Below are positions 41,958 through 52,300 of a stretch of 64,000 nt of DNA, piece by piece (within the stretch, counting starts at the first letter, position 1; the number at the start of each line of letters is the position of its first letter). The position numbers were made by a program, and so were the translations under genes. A model generated the notes under the pieces. The model did not search any database. It was not told where the DNA came from and saw nothing but the letters and a program-made list of their open reading frames with translations. This stretch comes from an uncultured Candidatus Poseidoniales archaeon (GTDB lineage: Archaea; Thermoplasmatota; Poseidoniia; Poseidoniales; Poseidoniaceae), in assembly GCA_902563095.1 (NCBI GenBank), contig CACEWA010000002.1, positions 1 to 64,000 on the forward strand, given 5' to 3'.

Positions 41958-43570
41958 GTCCAATCGTGAGGAGGTGCAAACGTCTCCTTAATCGAACGTG
42001 GACTGACCCAACGAAGTAGATTCAATGGTGATCCTGCCTTGTCATTGGTTCCACTTCCTCTAGCTCCGCCGAATGGTTGTTGTCCTACTACTGCGCCTGT
42101 CGGCTTGTCGTTAATGTAGAAGTTTCCAGCACTGAATCGCAGAGCCTTAAGAGCAGTCTCAATGTGTCTGCGGTCGGTTGCGAAGATTGAACCGGTCAAT
42201 GCGTATTCGGATGTAGTATCGCAAACTTCTAAGATCCTTTCAAAGTCATTATCTGGATAAACATGAATTGACATCACTGGACCAAATATTTCCTCTTCCA
42301 TCGATTCATATCTCGAGTCTTTACAGAGAATTGTCGTAGGCTCGATAAAGTAACCAGTTTTGTCATCATAACCGCCACCTGTAATGATTTCACAACTTGG
42401 GTCTTCCTTTGCCCTGTCGATATATCCGGTGATATTGTCGAATGACTTTCTGTCGATAACTGCAGACATGAAATTGGAGAAATCTCTAGGGTCCCCCATA
42501 CGGATTTTTGATACTTCTTCACAATATTCATCTTTGATTGCATCCCAGACGCTTTCTGGAATGTAAGCACGGCTAGCAGCACTACACTTCTGTCCTTGGA
42601 ATTCGAAAGCACCACGTAGTAGTGCAACGGTTAGAGCACGCTTGTCGCAATCCGGATGTGCTACGATGAAATCCTTTCCACCAGTCTCTCCAACAATTCT
42701 TGGATAAGAACGCAGGTTTTCTAGATTGTTTGCAATGTCCTTCCACATCTTTCTAAATACAGCAGTTGAGCCAGTAAAGTGTACCCCTGCTAGTTCTGGG
42801 TGTGACATGCAAATGTCGCCAACAAGGCTTGCTTTTCCTGGGATGAAGTTGATTACACCAGCAGGAAGACCAGCATCCATCATCAAGCGCATCAATCTAT
42901 AATTCGACACATAGGAGTTCCTTGATGGCTTCCAGACGCCAGTGTTACCCATAATTGCAGCACTTGAGGGTAGGTTTGCTGCAATGCTGCTAAAGTTGAA
43001 TGGAGTTACACTGAATACGAATCCTTCAAGTGGTCTAATTTCACTTGAATTCCACATTGATGAAGGTGAGACAGGCGGCTGAAGGTCTTCGTAGATTTGA
43101 CGGCAATAATCGCTGTTGAATCTCCAAAAGTCGATCAATTCACATGCGGAATCAATTTCTGCTTGGTGGCAGGTTTTTGATTGATTTAACATGGTAGAAG
43201 CATTAATTTCTGCACGGCGAGGTCCTGCTAGAAGTTCACTAGCTTTCAGGAAAATAGCACAACGTGATTCCCAAGGCATTGTCGACCACATATCGTGAGC
43301 CTGTAATGCAGCATCAATAGCGGACTTGACTTCTTTTTCTCCAGCCATATGCACTCTTGCAATGACATGACTATGGTCGTGAGGCATCACTTGTTCAACT
43401 ATATCTCCAGTGAATACTTCTTCACCGTTAATGATACATGGAATCTCCAAAATTTCGCTTTCTTGCTTTACCAATTCAGCCTTGAGAAGAGTTCTCTCAT
43501 TACTGCCCGGAAGATATCCTAGCACGGGTTCATTGACAGGGGTTGGGGGTCGAACTACGTTGTTCACCAT
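41939..43570 (-). CDS. pruA: L-glutamate gamma-semialdehyde (P5C) dehydrogenase
   Basis: About 543 residues. It matches the stand-alone ALDH4-type enzyme that oxidises glutamate semialdehyde to glutamate with NAD. FSVTPFNFSSIAANLPSSAA, VGETGGKDFIVAHP (general-base Glu), GAFEFQGQKCSAASRAYIP (catalytic Cys) and EEEIFGPVMSIHVY are all present, ending with PFGGARGSGTNDKAG. It handles proline/arginine breakdown, fitting a peptide-fed cell. The ATG at 43570 is preceded by GGGGTGAAT inside a hairpin. No proline dehydrogenase is adjacent. Confidence 0.93.
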   Translation of the reverse strand: MVNNVVRPPTPVNEPVLGYLPGSNERTLLKAELVKQESEILEIPCIINGEEVFTGDIVEQVMPHDHSHVIARVHMAGEKEVKSAIDAALQAHDMWSTMPWESRCAIFLKASELLAGPRRAEINASTMLNQSKTCHQAEIDSACELIDFWRFNSDYCRQIYEDLQPPVSPSSMWNSSEIRPLEGFVFSVTPFNFSSIAANLPSSAAIMGNTGVWKPSRNSYVSNYRLMRLMMDAGLPAGVINFIPGKASLVGDICMSHPELAGVHFTGSTAVFRKMWKDIANNLENLRSYPRIVGETGGKDFIVAHPDCDKRALTVALLRGAFEFQGQKCSAASRAYIPESVWDAIKDEYCEEVSKIRMGDPRDFSNFMSAVIDRKSFDNITGYIDRAKEDPSCEIITGGGYDDKTGYFIEPTTILCKDSRYESMEEEIFGPVMSIHVYPDNDFERILEVCDTTSEYALTGSIFATDRRHIETALKALRFSAGNFYINDKPTGAVVGQQPFGGARGSGTNDKAGSPLNLLRWVSPRSIKETFAPPHDWTYGFLN

Positions 43571-43573
43571 ATT

Positions 43574-43588
43574 CACCCCGAAGGGGTG
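43574..43588 (-). promoter_or_regulatory. hairpin covering the P5C dehydrogenase ribosome-binding site
   Basis: On the minus strand CACCCCTTCGGGGTG forms six pairs with a TTC loop, and its 3' arm GGGGTG plus the following A is the Shine-Dalgarno sequence three bases before the ATG at 43570. Folding would occlude initiation. Confidence 0.5.
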
Positions 43589-43607
43589 TGGCACAAAATA
43601 ATGCCCA

Positions 43608-44126
43608 TCAATACAAATGAGACATTTTGTGCCTTACTTTGGCTAATTTTGGGGCTACAACCATCTGGCAGTAACCGTTTCCTGGATTCAATTCGAAGTA
43701 ATTATGATGGTATTCTTCAGCCTCATGGTAATTTGACAACTCTGTAATCTCTGTGACTATTTCATCATCAAAGTACTGTTGGAAATCTTCTTTGATTCTT
43801 TCAGCTAGAATTTTCTGGTCCTCATCAATGTAGTAAATCACTGAACGATATTGGGTGCCGATGTCGTTTCCTTGTCGATTTAGTTGAGTAGGGTCGTGTA
43901 CTGTGAAGAAGACTTCGAGGATGGTTTCGTACGAGATTATTGAATCATCATAGATTATCTCTACGACTTCTGCATGACCAGTTGAACCACTGCAAACCGA
44001 ATTGTAGTTTGGGTGCGGGTCATGCCCCCCTGCATATCCAGGTAATGCAGATTCTATTCCTCGCATGTTCTTGTATGCACCTTCTACGCACCAGAAGCAA
44101 CCTCCACCTAGTACCGCTCTTGCCAT
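43608..44126 (-). CDS. msrA: peptide methionine sulfoxide reductase MsrA
   Basis: 172 residues reducing the S-epimer of methionine sulfoxide in proteins. The catalytic motif GGGCFWCVEGAY is at the N-terminus, followed by GYAGGHDPHPNYNSVCSG, TGHAEVVEI, FTVHDPTQLNRQGNDIGTQY and RSVIYY, all conserved. The additional C-terminal Cys typical of thioredoxin-recycled enzymes is seen only as GYCQMVVAPK. It lies just upstream of P5C dehydrogenase on the same strand with a 37-base gap. Confidence 0.95.
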   Translation of the reverse strand: MARAVLGGGCFWCVEGAYKNMRGIESALPGYAGGHDPHPNYNSVCSGSTGHAEVVEIIYDDSIISYETILEVFFTVHDPTQLNRQGNDIGTQYRSVIYYIDEDQKILAERIKEDFQQYFDDEIVTEITELSNYHEAEEYHHNYFELNPGNGYCQMVVAPKLAKVRHKMSHLY

Positions 44127-44315
44127 AGTTAAGCCTGATGATTATCGTATATTGACTTCTGTAATTTGCAATGCGTGCGAGGGGCGCCTGAAATCAAGAA
44201 TGAAGTTTGGGCCTCGGAAAAGCCTCTTGAAGCCCCTAGTATGCTGGATTGGGACTGAATAACCTGCCCATGCTAAATAGGGTAGGCAGACGGCCCACGC
44301 TTGGAGGTCATGGAA

Positions 44316-45800
44316 ATGGATGTGAGTTTTTCCGATTTAGGTATTAGTCCACAGATGTGCCATGAACTCAGGCGTGCTGGTTTCGATGAACCATTCGAAG
44401 TTCAAAGAGAAACCATTCCTGATATGATGTTGGGAAGAGATGTTTGTTGCAGAGCTCCAACCGGGAGCGGTAAAACACTAGCATTCGGAATTCCTATGCT
44501 AGAAAGGGTAGGGAGAGGCGAGCCTAGTTTGCCCAAAGCACTAATTTTGACTCCAACCAGAGAACTTGCAGAGCAGATTCACGGAGTTCTTGACCCAATC
44601 GCTTGGGGATTGAATCTCAAAATTATGGCAATCTATGGTGGAGTGTCATATTCCAAGCAAATTCGAAGACTTGACAGAGGAGTAGACATTGTAGTCGCTT
44701 GTCCTGGAAGATTGTTAGATCTAATCGACAGGGAGAATGTTTTCTTGGATGAAGTGGAAATCGTAATTCTCGATGAAGCAGATAGGATGGCAGATATGGG
44801 ATTCACTGAACCTGTGTGCCAAATTTTGGAAGAATGTTCTCCAAAGAGACAGACCGTCATGTTCAGTGCAACACTTGATGATGAAGTGGCTGAAATCAGA
44901 GATAAATATCAAACAGCACCTCAGATTATAGAAATTGGTCCCGAGGAAGTTTCAGTCACAGAAATGAATCATCACTTCTGGTTAATGCCTAATTCTATGA
45001 AGAGTAGGATTAGCGCAGAAGCGATTCGTAAATCTGGCCGAGGATTCATTTTTTGTAGAACTCGTGCAGGAGTGGAAAGAGTCGCTGATGAGATGGAAGA
45101 TGAAGGGCTGCGAGTTACTAGTATCCATGGTGGAATGCCACAGAAGAAACGCTCTCAAGCGGTTGAAGATTTCACCGAGGGGCGTAGTCATGCTATTGTA
45201 GCAACCGATGTTGCAGCCCGTGGTCTAGACATCAAGGGAGTACACTGTGTTGTCCATTACGACCCTCCTGAGAACGGTAAAGCGTTCAAGCATCGTTCAG
45301 GCCGCACAGCTCGAGCAGGCGGCTCAGGTAACGTAATCAGTTTGGTACAGAATCCTCAGAAGAAGAAATGGGCGACAATTCAGAAAGAAGTCGGCCTGAA
45401 CATCAAATTCTCTACTCCAGAATTCAATGAAGTGATTCAACACGAAGATATCTCTCACATCTCGCCTCCAAGAAGAGGTGGCCGAAATTCCAGACAAAGG
45501 AAAGACCGTAGAGGTCGACCAAATGATGGCGGTAACCGTAACAGAGATCGAAAACACTACGGAAGAAGAAATGGTAGAGATGATACTAGAGGAGGAAACC
45601 GAGATTCTAGAGGTCAAAACCGTGGAAGATCCGGTGGTCGTGACGGTGGCCGTTCAGGCGGTCGTGGCGGTGGTCGTTCAGGTGGCGGCGGAAAACCTCG
45701 ATTCAATCGTAACAATCGCCCACCAAAAGGCCCAGGTAGAAGCCGTGGCCGTGGTGGGGACAACAAGAGGAAATCGCGAAACAATCACACTCGCAGATGA
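44316..45800 (+). CDS. DEAD-box RNA helicase with RG-rich tail
   Basis: About 494 residues. The Q motif (FEVQRETIPDMMLG), Walker A (APTGSGKT), PTRELAEQ, DEADRM, SAT, the HGGMPQKKR region, VATDVAARGLDIKGV and HRSGRTARAG are all present in order, so the two RecA domains are complete. The last ~110 residues are Arg/Gly-rich (RSGGRDGGRSGGRGGGRSGG-type), an RNA-binding and condensate-forming tail seen in cold-adapted RhlE/CsdA enzymes. GGAGGT seven bases before ATG 44316 supports this start. It probably remodels rRNA or mRNA at low temperature. Confidence 0.93.
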   Translation: MDVSFSDLGISPQMCHELRRAGFDEPFEVQRETIPDMMLGRDVCCRAPTGSGKTLAFGIPMLERVGRGEPSLPKALILTPTRELAEQIHGVLDPIAWGLNLKIMAIYGGVSYSKQIRRLDRGVDIVVACPGRLLDLIDRENVFLDEVEIVILDEADRMADMGFTEPVCQILEECSPKRQTVMFSATLDDEVAEIRDKYQTAPQIIEIGPEEVSVTEMNHHFWLMPNSMKSRISAEAIRKSGRGFIFCRTRAGVERVADEMEDEGLRVTSIHGGMPQKKRSQAVEDFTEGRSHAIVATDVAARGLDIKGVHCVVHYDPPENGKAFKHRSGRTARAGGSGNVISLVQNPQKKKWATIQKEVGLNIKFSTPEFNEVIQHEDISHISPPRRGGRNSRQRKDRRGRPNDGGNRNRDRKHYGRRNGRDDTRGGNRDSRGQNRGRSGGRDGGRSGGRGGGRSGGGGKPRFNRNNRPPKGPGRSRGRGGDNKRKSRNNHTRR

Positions 45801-45850
45801 ATGCTCTAGCCGTGCATCTGAAACAGGGTTTGATATACTTCAAGCGCTGA

Positions 45851-48800
45851 ATGCTGCTTATGTATGGGCTGAGCAGTAGCAATAGTGCTCATAGTTCAAA
45901 GGCCAAATCAAGAATTGGAATTTCGATCATATTACTGATGTTTGTATCAATTCTAACTCCTCTAGCCAGTGCGCAAAATATCGAATATGCTGCAACAGGA
46001 GCTCCACTCAGTGAAAATCCGGAAGAAGCCCCACTTACATACTCATATTCACCTGCGATTAGAGCCGCATTCACCCGAGTAAGTGACCTCTCACAATATT
46101 CTGAATCTGAGTTACAATCTACTTCAGAATGGGTCGTAGTAAGTTCGAAAAAGATGGGTGAACCCACTGGGCTTCTCTCTAATACATGGATTGTAGAAAT
46201 CGAACCAGAACTCGCATTATCCCACTTCGCCAAGTTACAGGACAGCGGTGTTATCGAAGTTGCATACCCTCTAGTCGAGAGACAGATGACACCAAGATGG
46301 ACTCCTAATGACACTTACTTTTCAGAACAATGGCACTTAGAAAACACCGGTCAAGACAACGGAGTTTCGGGTGAAGATGTCAACATCACTGGCGCTTGGA
46401 ACAGCGTTCGTGGAACAGGAGTGGTGATTGGAGTGGTCGATGATGGTCTGGAATGGGACCATGAAGATCTATCAGCAAATTATGAATCAAATCTGGATTA
46501 TGATTACTGCAATTATGATTCCGACCCAATGCCTGCAAGTTGGGACGCACACGGCACTGCTGCTGCTGGTGTGGCCGCTGCAATCGGTAACAATGGCGTA
46601 GGAGTCAGTGGTGCAGCACCTGATGCATCTCTTGCGGGATTGATGTTAATCGCCTGTGGTAACTCAGATAATGATGAGGGAAACGCTCTTTCTCATCTAA
46701 ACAATGATATCGATATTTACAGCAATAGCTGGGGCCCATCCGATAACGGTCAGACTCTATCTGGGCCTGGTCCATTGATGATTGCTGCTTTCGAGGATGA
46801 TGCTTACAACGGCAGAAATGGTCTAGGAAATATAATCACATGGGCTGCTGGAAATGGATTATCAAGTGACGATGACTCTAATCTTGATGGCTATGCTAAC
46901 AGCAGATTTACGATTTCAGTAACCGCTGTCGACCACGATGGTGACCAGACAAATTATGGTGAGCCGGGGGCTAATGTACTAGTTTCTGCTCCTTCTGATG
47001 GCAGTGGGGTTGGAATTACAACAACCGATAATGAAGGCAACAGTGGATATACAAACGGCGATTATACCAGTAATTTCGGCGGCACTTCAAGTGCTACTCC
47101 TCTAGTTTCTGGAGTTATCGCTTTGATGTTGGAAGCTAATTCTAATCTTACTTGGAGAGATGTTCAACAAATCATTGTAGAGAGTGCCAGAAAGAACGAT
47201 CCAAACGATTCAGGTTGGAATACTAACGGCGCTGGCCACGAATTCAATCACAAATATGGATTTGGAGTAATCGATGCAGGTCATGCAGTTAGCCTAGCAG
47301 AAAACTGGACAAACCTAGGTCCTGAGGTTAACATTAGTAGCGGTACAATCACTGTTTCACAAACCATTCCAGATAATGAGCCCGACAATCCTGTTGTTTC
47401 AACGCACACAGTTTCTGAATCCCTAATCGTTGAGTCTGTGGACATTATCTTCGATGCAGACCATTCATATCGCAGCGATTTGGATGTCACGCTAATCTCC
47501 CCAGATGGTACTGAGTCTGAATTGGTCAACTATTTCGCAAACCGAGATAGTGGTAATAATTACAACGAGTGGCAATTCAATAGTGTGCAACACTGGGGAG
47601 AAGTTTCTGCAGGAACTTGGACTCTAGAAGTCTATGATGATGGTAACCAGGACGAGGGAACATGGAATCATTGGGAGATTGTCATTCACGGTACAGAAGT
47701 TGATTTGGATAGCGATGGCGATGGAATAACAGATTCCAATGAGACAGATGTGTATGGCACAAACCCTGACAATCCCGATACCGATTCAGATGGATTGAAT
47801 GACTATGTCGAAATCTTCACAACTGGAACAGACCCAGTTGACGCAGATACTGATGACGACTTCCTAAATGATGGAATAGAGGTCAATGTGAACAATACAG
47901 ACCCATTCGACAATGATACCGACGATGATGGAATCACAGACGGCTTAGAAGTTCTCAATTATTTCACAGACCCGTTAGTTCCTGACCCAGACGCTGACTT
48001 AGACGGATATTATTGGTTCCAAGACTGTAATGATACCAATCCTGATGTCTATCCATATGCCCTAGAGATTCTCAATGGAATTGATGATGATTGTGACATG
48101 ATGTGGGATGAAGGATTCAATGCTACGGATACTGATAATGATAATCTCTCAGACTATTCTGAATACCATGCCTATGGTACCAATTTGAGTAACCTCGACA
48201 CAGATGGCGACTTACTGAGCGACGGTGACGAGGTTCTAATCTACTTCACAGACCCTCTAGTAAAGGATAATGATTCAGATTCAGATGGCTGGTATTGGTT
48301 CCAAGACTGTAATGATACGAATCCAGAAATCAATCCAGATGTTGTAGAATCATTGGATGGAATTGATAATAATTGTAGAGATGGTATTGATGAAGATTTC
48401 ATCGGCCAAGATTCGGACTCAGATGGACTACTTGATTTGGACGAGTTCAACAATATGTCCACCAATCCATTCGACCCAGATTCTGATGCTGATGGTCTAA
48501 CGGATGGTGATGAGTACCTCAATTTGTCAACCGATCCTATGGACAAGGATTCTGATGATGATGGCTTGGAAGATGGTGTAGAGGTCCTAGAGACCTTTAC
48601 TGACCCACTGGTTCCGGATTTAGATGAGGATTCAGATGGTTTCAGATGGTTCGAAGAATGTGATGACTCCAATCCTCTAATCAATCCAAATCAAGATGAA
48701 TTTTGGAATGGCTTGGATGATGATTGTGATGAAGAAATCGATGAAATAATCGACAGATTATCCTACATTTCATGGAGTCCAAATAGTGATATTTTGCTTA

Positions 48801-49348
48801 ATGCTACTTTCGATAATCTCGAGTTGTCTGTCGTTGTAAACCTAACCGATGAAGAGAAAGAGAGGCTAGGTCTTTCGATCGTGTGGCTGAGAAATAACAC
48901 GATTATCGGTAACGGTTCCACATTTAGTGAAGCTGCATGGAATTGTGATAACCAATCTGCTGATTTGGGAATAATTCTGTGCAACCATGATGGATTCATT
49001 GGCCCATGGATTATCAGTGCAATAGTTTCTGACGGAGTTCAGGATATGTATGTCACCTGGTATGTTTCCTATGAGGTATGGCATCCTCCAGAACCAGTTG
49101 TTAAAGATGAGGAAACAGAAGATGCATCTTCGGATTTCGATGTTACGACCAACCAAATTTTATTCTTGGGACTTGGAGTTCTGATAGTGATTCTACTGGT
49201 CATGCTAATTTCCGGAGGCAAAAAACCACCAAAATCAGAACAATCAGTCTTTGTTAATCCTAGGTATGAGCCAATGGGCAATCAGTACTCCTCAGTACCT
49301 GGGGCTCCAAGTCTACCCCCTCCTCCGGGAGCCTTCAAGCAATGGTAG
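45851..49348 (+). CDS. surface-anchored subtilisin-like protease with P-domain, calcium repeats and MopE-like motifs
   Basis: 1165 residues. A hydrophobic N-terminal signal (ISIILLMFVSILTPLASA) precedes a prosegment and the S8 domain with catalytic Asp (GVVDDGLEWDH, ~196), His (DAHGTAAAG, ~234) and Ser (GGTSSATPLVSG, ~414). A P/Homo-B-type domain follows (~495-615, SYRSDLDVTLISPDGTES, GTWTLEVYDDG), then thrombospondin type-3 Asp-rich repeats (DSDGDGITDSNE). Three MopE-type WFQDCNDTNP...GIDDDCD units are interspersed. One membrane helix (FLGLGVLIVILLVMLISGG) and a short Pro-rich cytosolic tail close it. It digests extracellular protein while tethered to the cell. Confidence 0.92.
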   Translation: MLLMYGLSSSNSAHSSKAKSRIGISIILLMFVSILTPLASAQNIEYAATGAPLSENPEEAPLTYSYSPAIRAAFTRVSDLSQYSESELQSTSEWVVVSSKKMGEPTGLLSNTWIVEIEPELALSHFAKLQDSGVIEVAYPLVERQMTPRWTPNDTYFSEQWHLENTGQDNGVSGEDVNITGAWNSVRGTGVVIGVVDDGLEWDHEDLSANYESNLDYDYCNYDSDPMPASWDAHGTAAAGVAAAIGNNGVGVSGAAPDASLAGLMLIACGNSDNDEGNALSHLNNDIDIYSNSWGPSDNGQTLSGPGPLMIAAFEDDAYNGRNGLGNIITWAAGNGLSSDDDSNLDGYANSRFTISVTAVDHDGDQTNYGEPGANVLVSAPSDGSGVGITTTDNEGNSGYTNGDYTSNFGGTSSATPLVSGVIALMLEANSNLTWRDVQQIIVESARKNDPNDSGWNTNGAGHEFNHKYGFGVIDAGHAVSLAENWTNLGPEVNISSGTITVSQTIPDNEPDNPVVSTHTVSESLIVESVDIIFDADHSYRSDLDVTLISPDGTESELVNYFANRDSGNNYNEWQFNSVQHWGEVSAGTWTLEVYDDGNQDEGTWNHWEIVIHGTEVDLDSDGDGITDSNETDVYGTNPDNPDTDSDGLNDYVEIFTTGTDPVDADTDDDFLNDGIEVNVNNTDPFDNDTDDDGITDGLEVLNYFTDPLVPDPDADLDGYYWFQDCNDTNPDVYPYALEILNGIDDDCDMMWDEGFNATDTDNDNLSDYSEYHAYGTNLSNLDTDGDLLSDGDEVLIYFTDPLVKDNDSDSDGWYWFQDCNDTNPEINPDVVESLDGIDNNCRDGIDEDFIGQDSDSDGLLDLDEFNNMSTNPFDPDSDADGLTDGDEYLNLSTDPMDKDSDDDGLEDGVEVLETFTDPLVPDLDEDSDGFRWFEECDDSNPLINPNQDEFWNGLDDDCDEEIDEIIDRLSYISWSPNSDILLNATFDNLELSVVVNLTDEEKERLGLSIVWLRNNTIIGNGSTFSEAAWNCDNQSADLGIILCNHDGFIGPWIISAIVSDGVQDMYVTWYVSYEVWHPPEPVVKDEETEDASSDFDVTTNQILFLGLGVLIVILLVMLISGGKKPPKSEQSVFVNPRYEPMGNQYSSVPGAPSLPPPPGAFKQW

Positions 49349-49350
49349 AA

Positions 49351-52300
49351 TCATTCATCATGCTTAGTCCACTCAGTATCTGCTTGACCGCGATACCAGT
49401 TCTCACCGTTGTACTTCAGCCATGAAAAACCGAATTCATCAGTTTGGTCTGGTGGAATTTCAATTGAAGGAATTACATCGATGTGAGGCAAATCTTTCTG
49501 TTCTGCTTCTACCAATGGAGTTTGTTCCACATCAGTCATTGGCTCAAATTCTTCAGCAGCCATGAGCAACTCAGCATTCTCAAACTTGTCATCTAATTCA
49601 GAACGTAGGCGTTCTAGGCGAATACCTTGGTGTGGACCTAATAATCTCAGCATTAGGCTGTATTCCCATCTTAGTGCAACTTGTTCTAATTCTTCTCTTG
49701 AATTAGATTCATTCAACTGTTCTTCATAGCGAGCACATCGGGAATTACGAGTAACGAAGCCAAAGGCAATCCATGCGAAAATCGGTACACCACCAAAGAT
49801 GCCGATTAGGTCCCAAGCACCTAATCCAATGTTTCCGATTTGAATTTCGAAACTGTCTACAGGTGTAGAGTTTGGATCAAGTGGGTCTGTACCTGCTCGA
49901 ATTTCATCAGCGTCAGTCCACTCATCATTGTCATCATCACCATCTGCATTGTTGCCGATACCGTCTCCATCAGTGTCTAGACATTCCAGAGGGTTGTCCC
50001 AGAACTTATCAACCCCATCCAAACATTTGTCGTTATCTAAGTCTCCAGGGGATGCAACGCGAGGTAAGATATCGATAGTATCGTCATATCCATCATTATC
50101 GAAATCGTTCAGATATGGGTCAGCATCTGTTCCAGATTGGTTGTCTCCCAATCCGTCTCCGTCAGCATCTTCCCACTGTGTAGGGTTCTCTGGGAATAAG
50201 TCATACAATCTTCCAGTAGGGTTGTCGCCATATCCGTCACCATCCCTGTCAGACCATTGAGTAGCATCGGTTGGGAATGAATCAGGATTGTTTCCAGTAC
50301 TGTTGTCGCCGTATCCATCTCCGTCAATATCGCCCCACTGCGTAGGGTCATCTGGGAATTTGTCAGCTCCAATACCCATCGGGTTGTCACCCATTCCATC
50401 ACCATCAGCGTCTTCCCATTGTGTAGGGTCGTAAGGGAAAGCATCGGATTGATCATCAATACCATCACGGTCAGAATCAGCATATCGGCTCGCATCATTT
50501 GGATATGCGTCTCCTAAGTTTCCTTGCGGGTTGTCTCCATATCCATCACCGTCAGAATCTTTCCACTGTGTTGGGTCGAATGGGAAATCATCACTTGAAT
50601 CAGGATATCCGTCACTGTCTGAATCTAGGTGTTCAGCCGGGTCATTAGGGAAGTCATCTCCTTCATCGGACCAGCCATCACCGTCAGTGTCCAAGCAGCC
50701 ATATCTATCGATTGTAGAATTGCCAAAGACAGTAGGGCATGAATCTCCTGCGTTACCGAACTCTTCGTCACCATAGGTGTCACCATCTGTATCGTATTGC
50801 TGAGTAGCATCTGTGGGGAATGCATCTGAATTATCTCCTACTCCATCTCCATCCATATCTGACCATTCTGTGGGGTCATTCTTGAACGGATCTAAGATGT
50901 CTGGGCGGCCATCTCCATCAGCATCAGGGCAGCCTTTCTCGAATTCAAATGTGGAGTTGCCAGGTATTCTGGAGCAGTAATCTTCGTAATCTTCGAAGCC
51001 ATCATTGTCATCATCATAATCTTCCAAAGCATCCATACAACCGTCATCATCTAAATCAGAAGCATTGGTTCTAATCCATCCAGTCATTCCCTTTGGACAG
51101 CTATCCAAAGTATCGTTCAGTTGGTCATTGTCATCATCATCATCTTCTAATTCATCTTGGCAACCATCCGAATCATGGTCAAGGCTACCTATTGATTTGA
51201 ATCCTAATGGTGAATTCGGACAATAATCAAGTAGGTCTTGAACGAAATCACCATCATCATCGTTATCATTAACATCTGCAATATCATCGTCATCATAGTC
51301 CCTTGACATCCATGCAAGGAATAAGTCATGGTTACCCAGTGGCGCAACGGTACTTCCTCCAAAATTTACTGCGCCATCCATGGTCCCAATAACATATAAT
51401 CGTCCTATTTTATTGTCCATATAAACAGCAATACCTCTGTCTAAACCAGCGCCTCCAAATGATTTTCCCCATTGTGCTTGACCAAAATAATCAAATTTAA
51501 TGACATAACCATTGTCAGAGGTGCCTGCTGGAGAAATAGATTTTCCATTTCCTAGAGAAATCACACCATTAGTTGAGTATCCAGTGATGTAGATATTATT
51601 GCTCGAATCGATATGCATTCCCCATCCATAAACATCACAACCACAATCAATTTCTTTTCCCCACTGCCATGAACCACTACCATTGATTTTTGCTATAAAT
51701 CCGCTAGACAAACCTCCTGCAGATATGACACTTCCATTAAATGTCATATCTGCATAAAAATCTCCCAAAACAAATATTTCATCGTCGCCAATTAACTCAA
51801 GATTACGAATGTAACTGTTACTTGAAGATGATGCAGATTGAGTAATCCATAATAATTCTGCATTTGAATCAAATTTTGCAACAAATCCTGACCAACAAGA
51901 ACTACAAGACAATGTTCCTCCAGTACCATTTTGTAATGTATAATCCAAAAAATTAGCATAACTCCCTACAAGATATAAGTCTCCAAATGAATCAGTATGC
52001 AAATCATATGGCTGAACTACACTATTGGAAAATCCACCAAATGTTGCAGAACTTATTTGCCGAATGCCAGAATTATTGTATTTGGAAATTATCATCGCAT
52101 TTTGATTCCCTGTTCTGTATGCGATCCACACATTGTCGAATGAATCAATTGTAATAGAATTTGGAGTAGTAGCATACCCTGGAGAAATTTCATGGGCATT
52201 AACTGCCCATTCCCAAGTTCCATTATTGTTAATCTTAGAAACAATGTTTGAATAAACTCCATTCACAGTAACGCTGATTGAGCCATATTCAAGAACCCGA

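Noticed and set aside
49872..50825. Several plus-strand open frames opposite the calcium-repeat array
   Set aside because: They are Ser/Pro/His-rich frames produced by the antisense of Asp-rich repeats; none has a start signal or family features.
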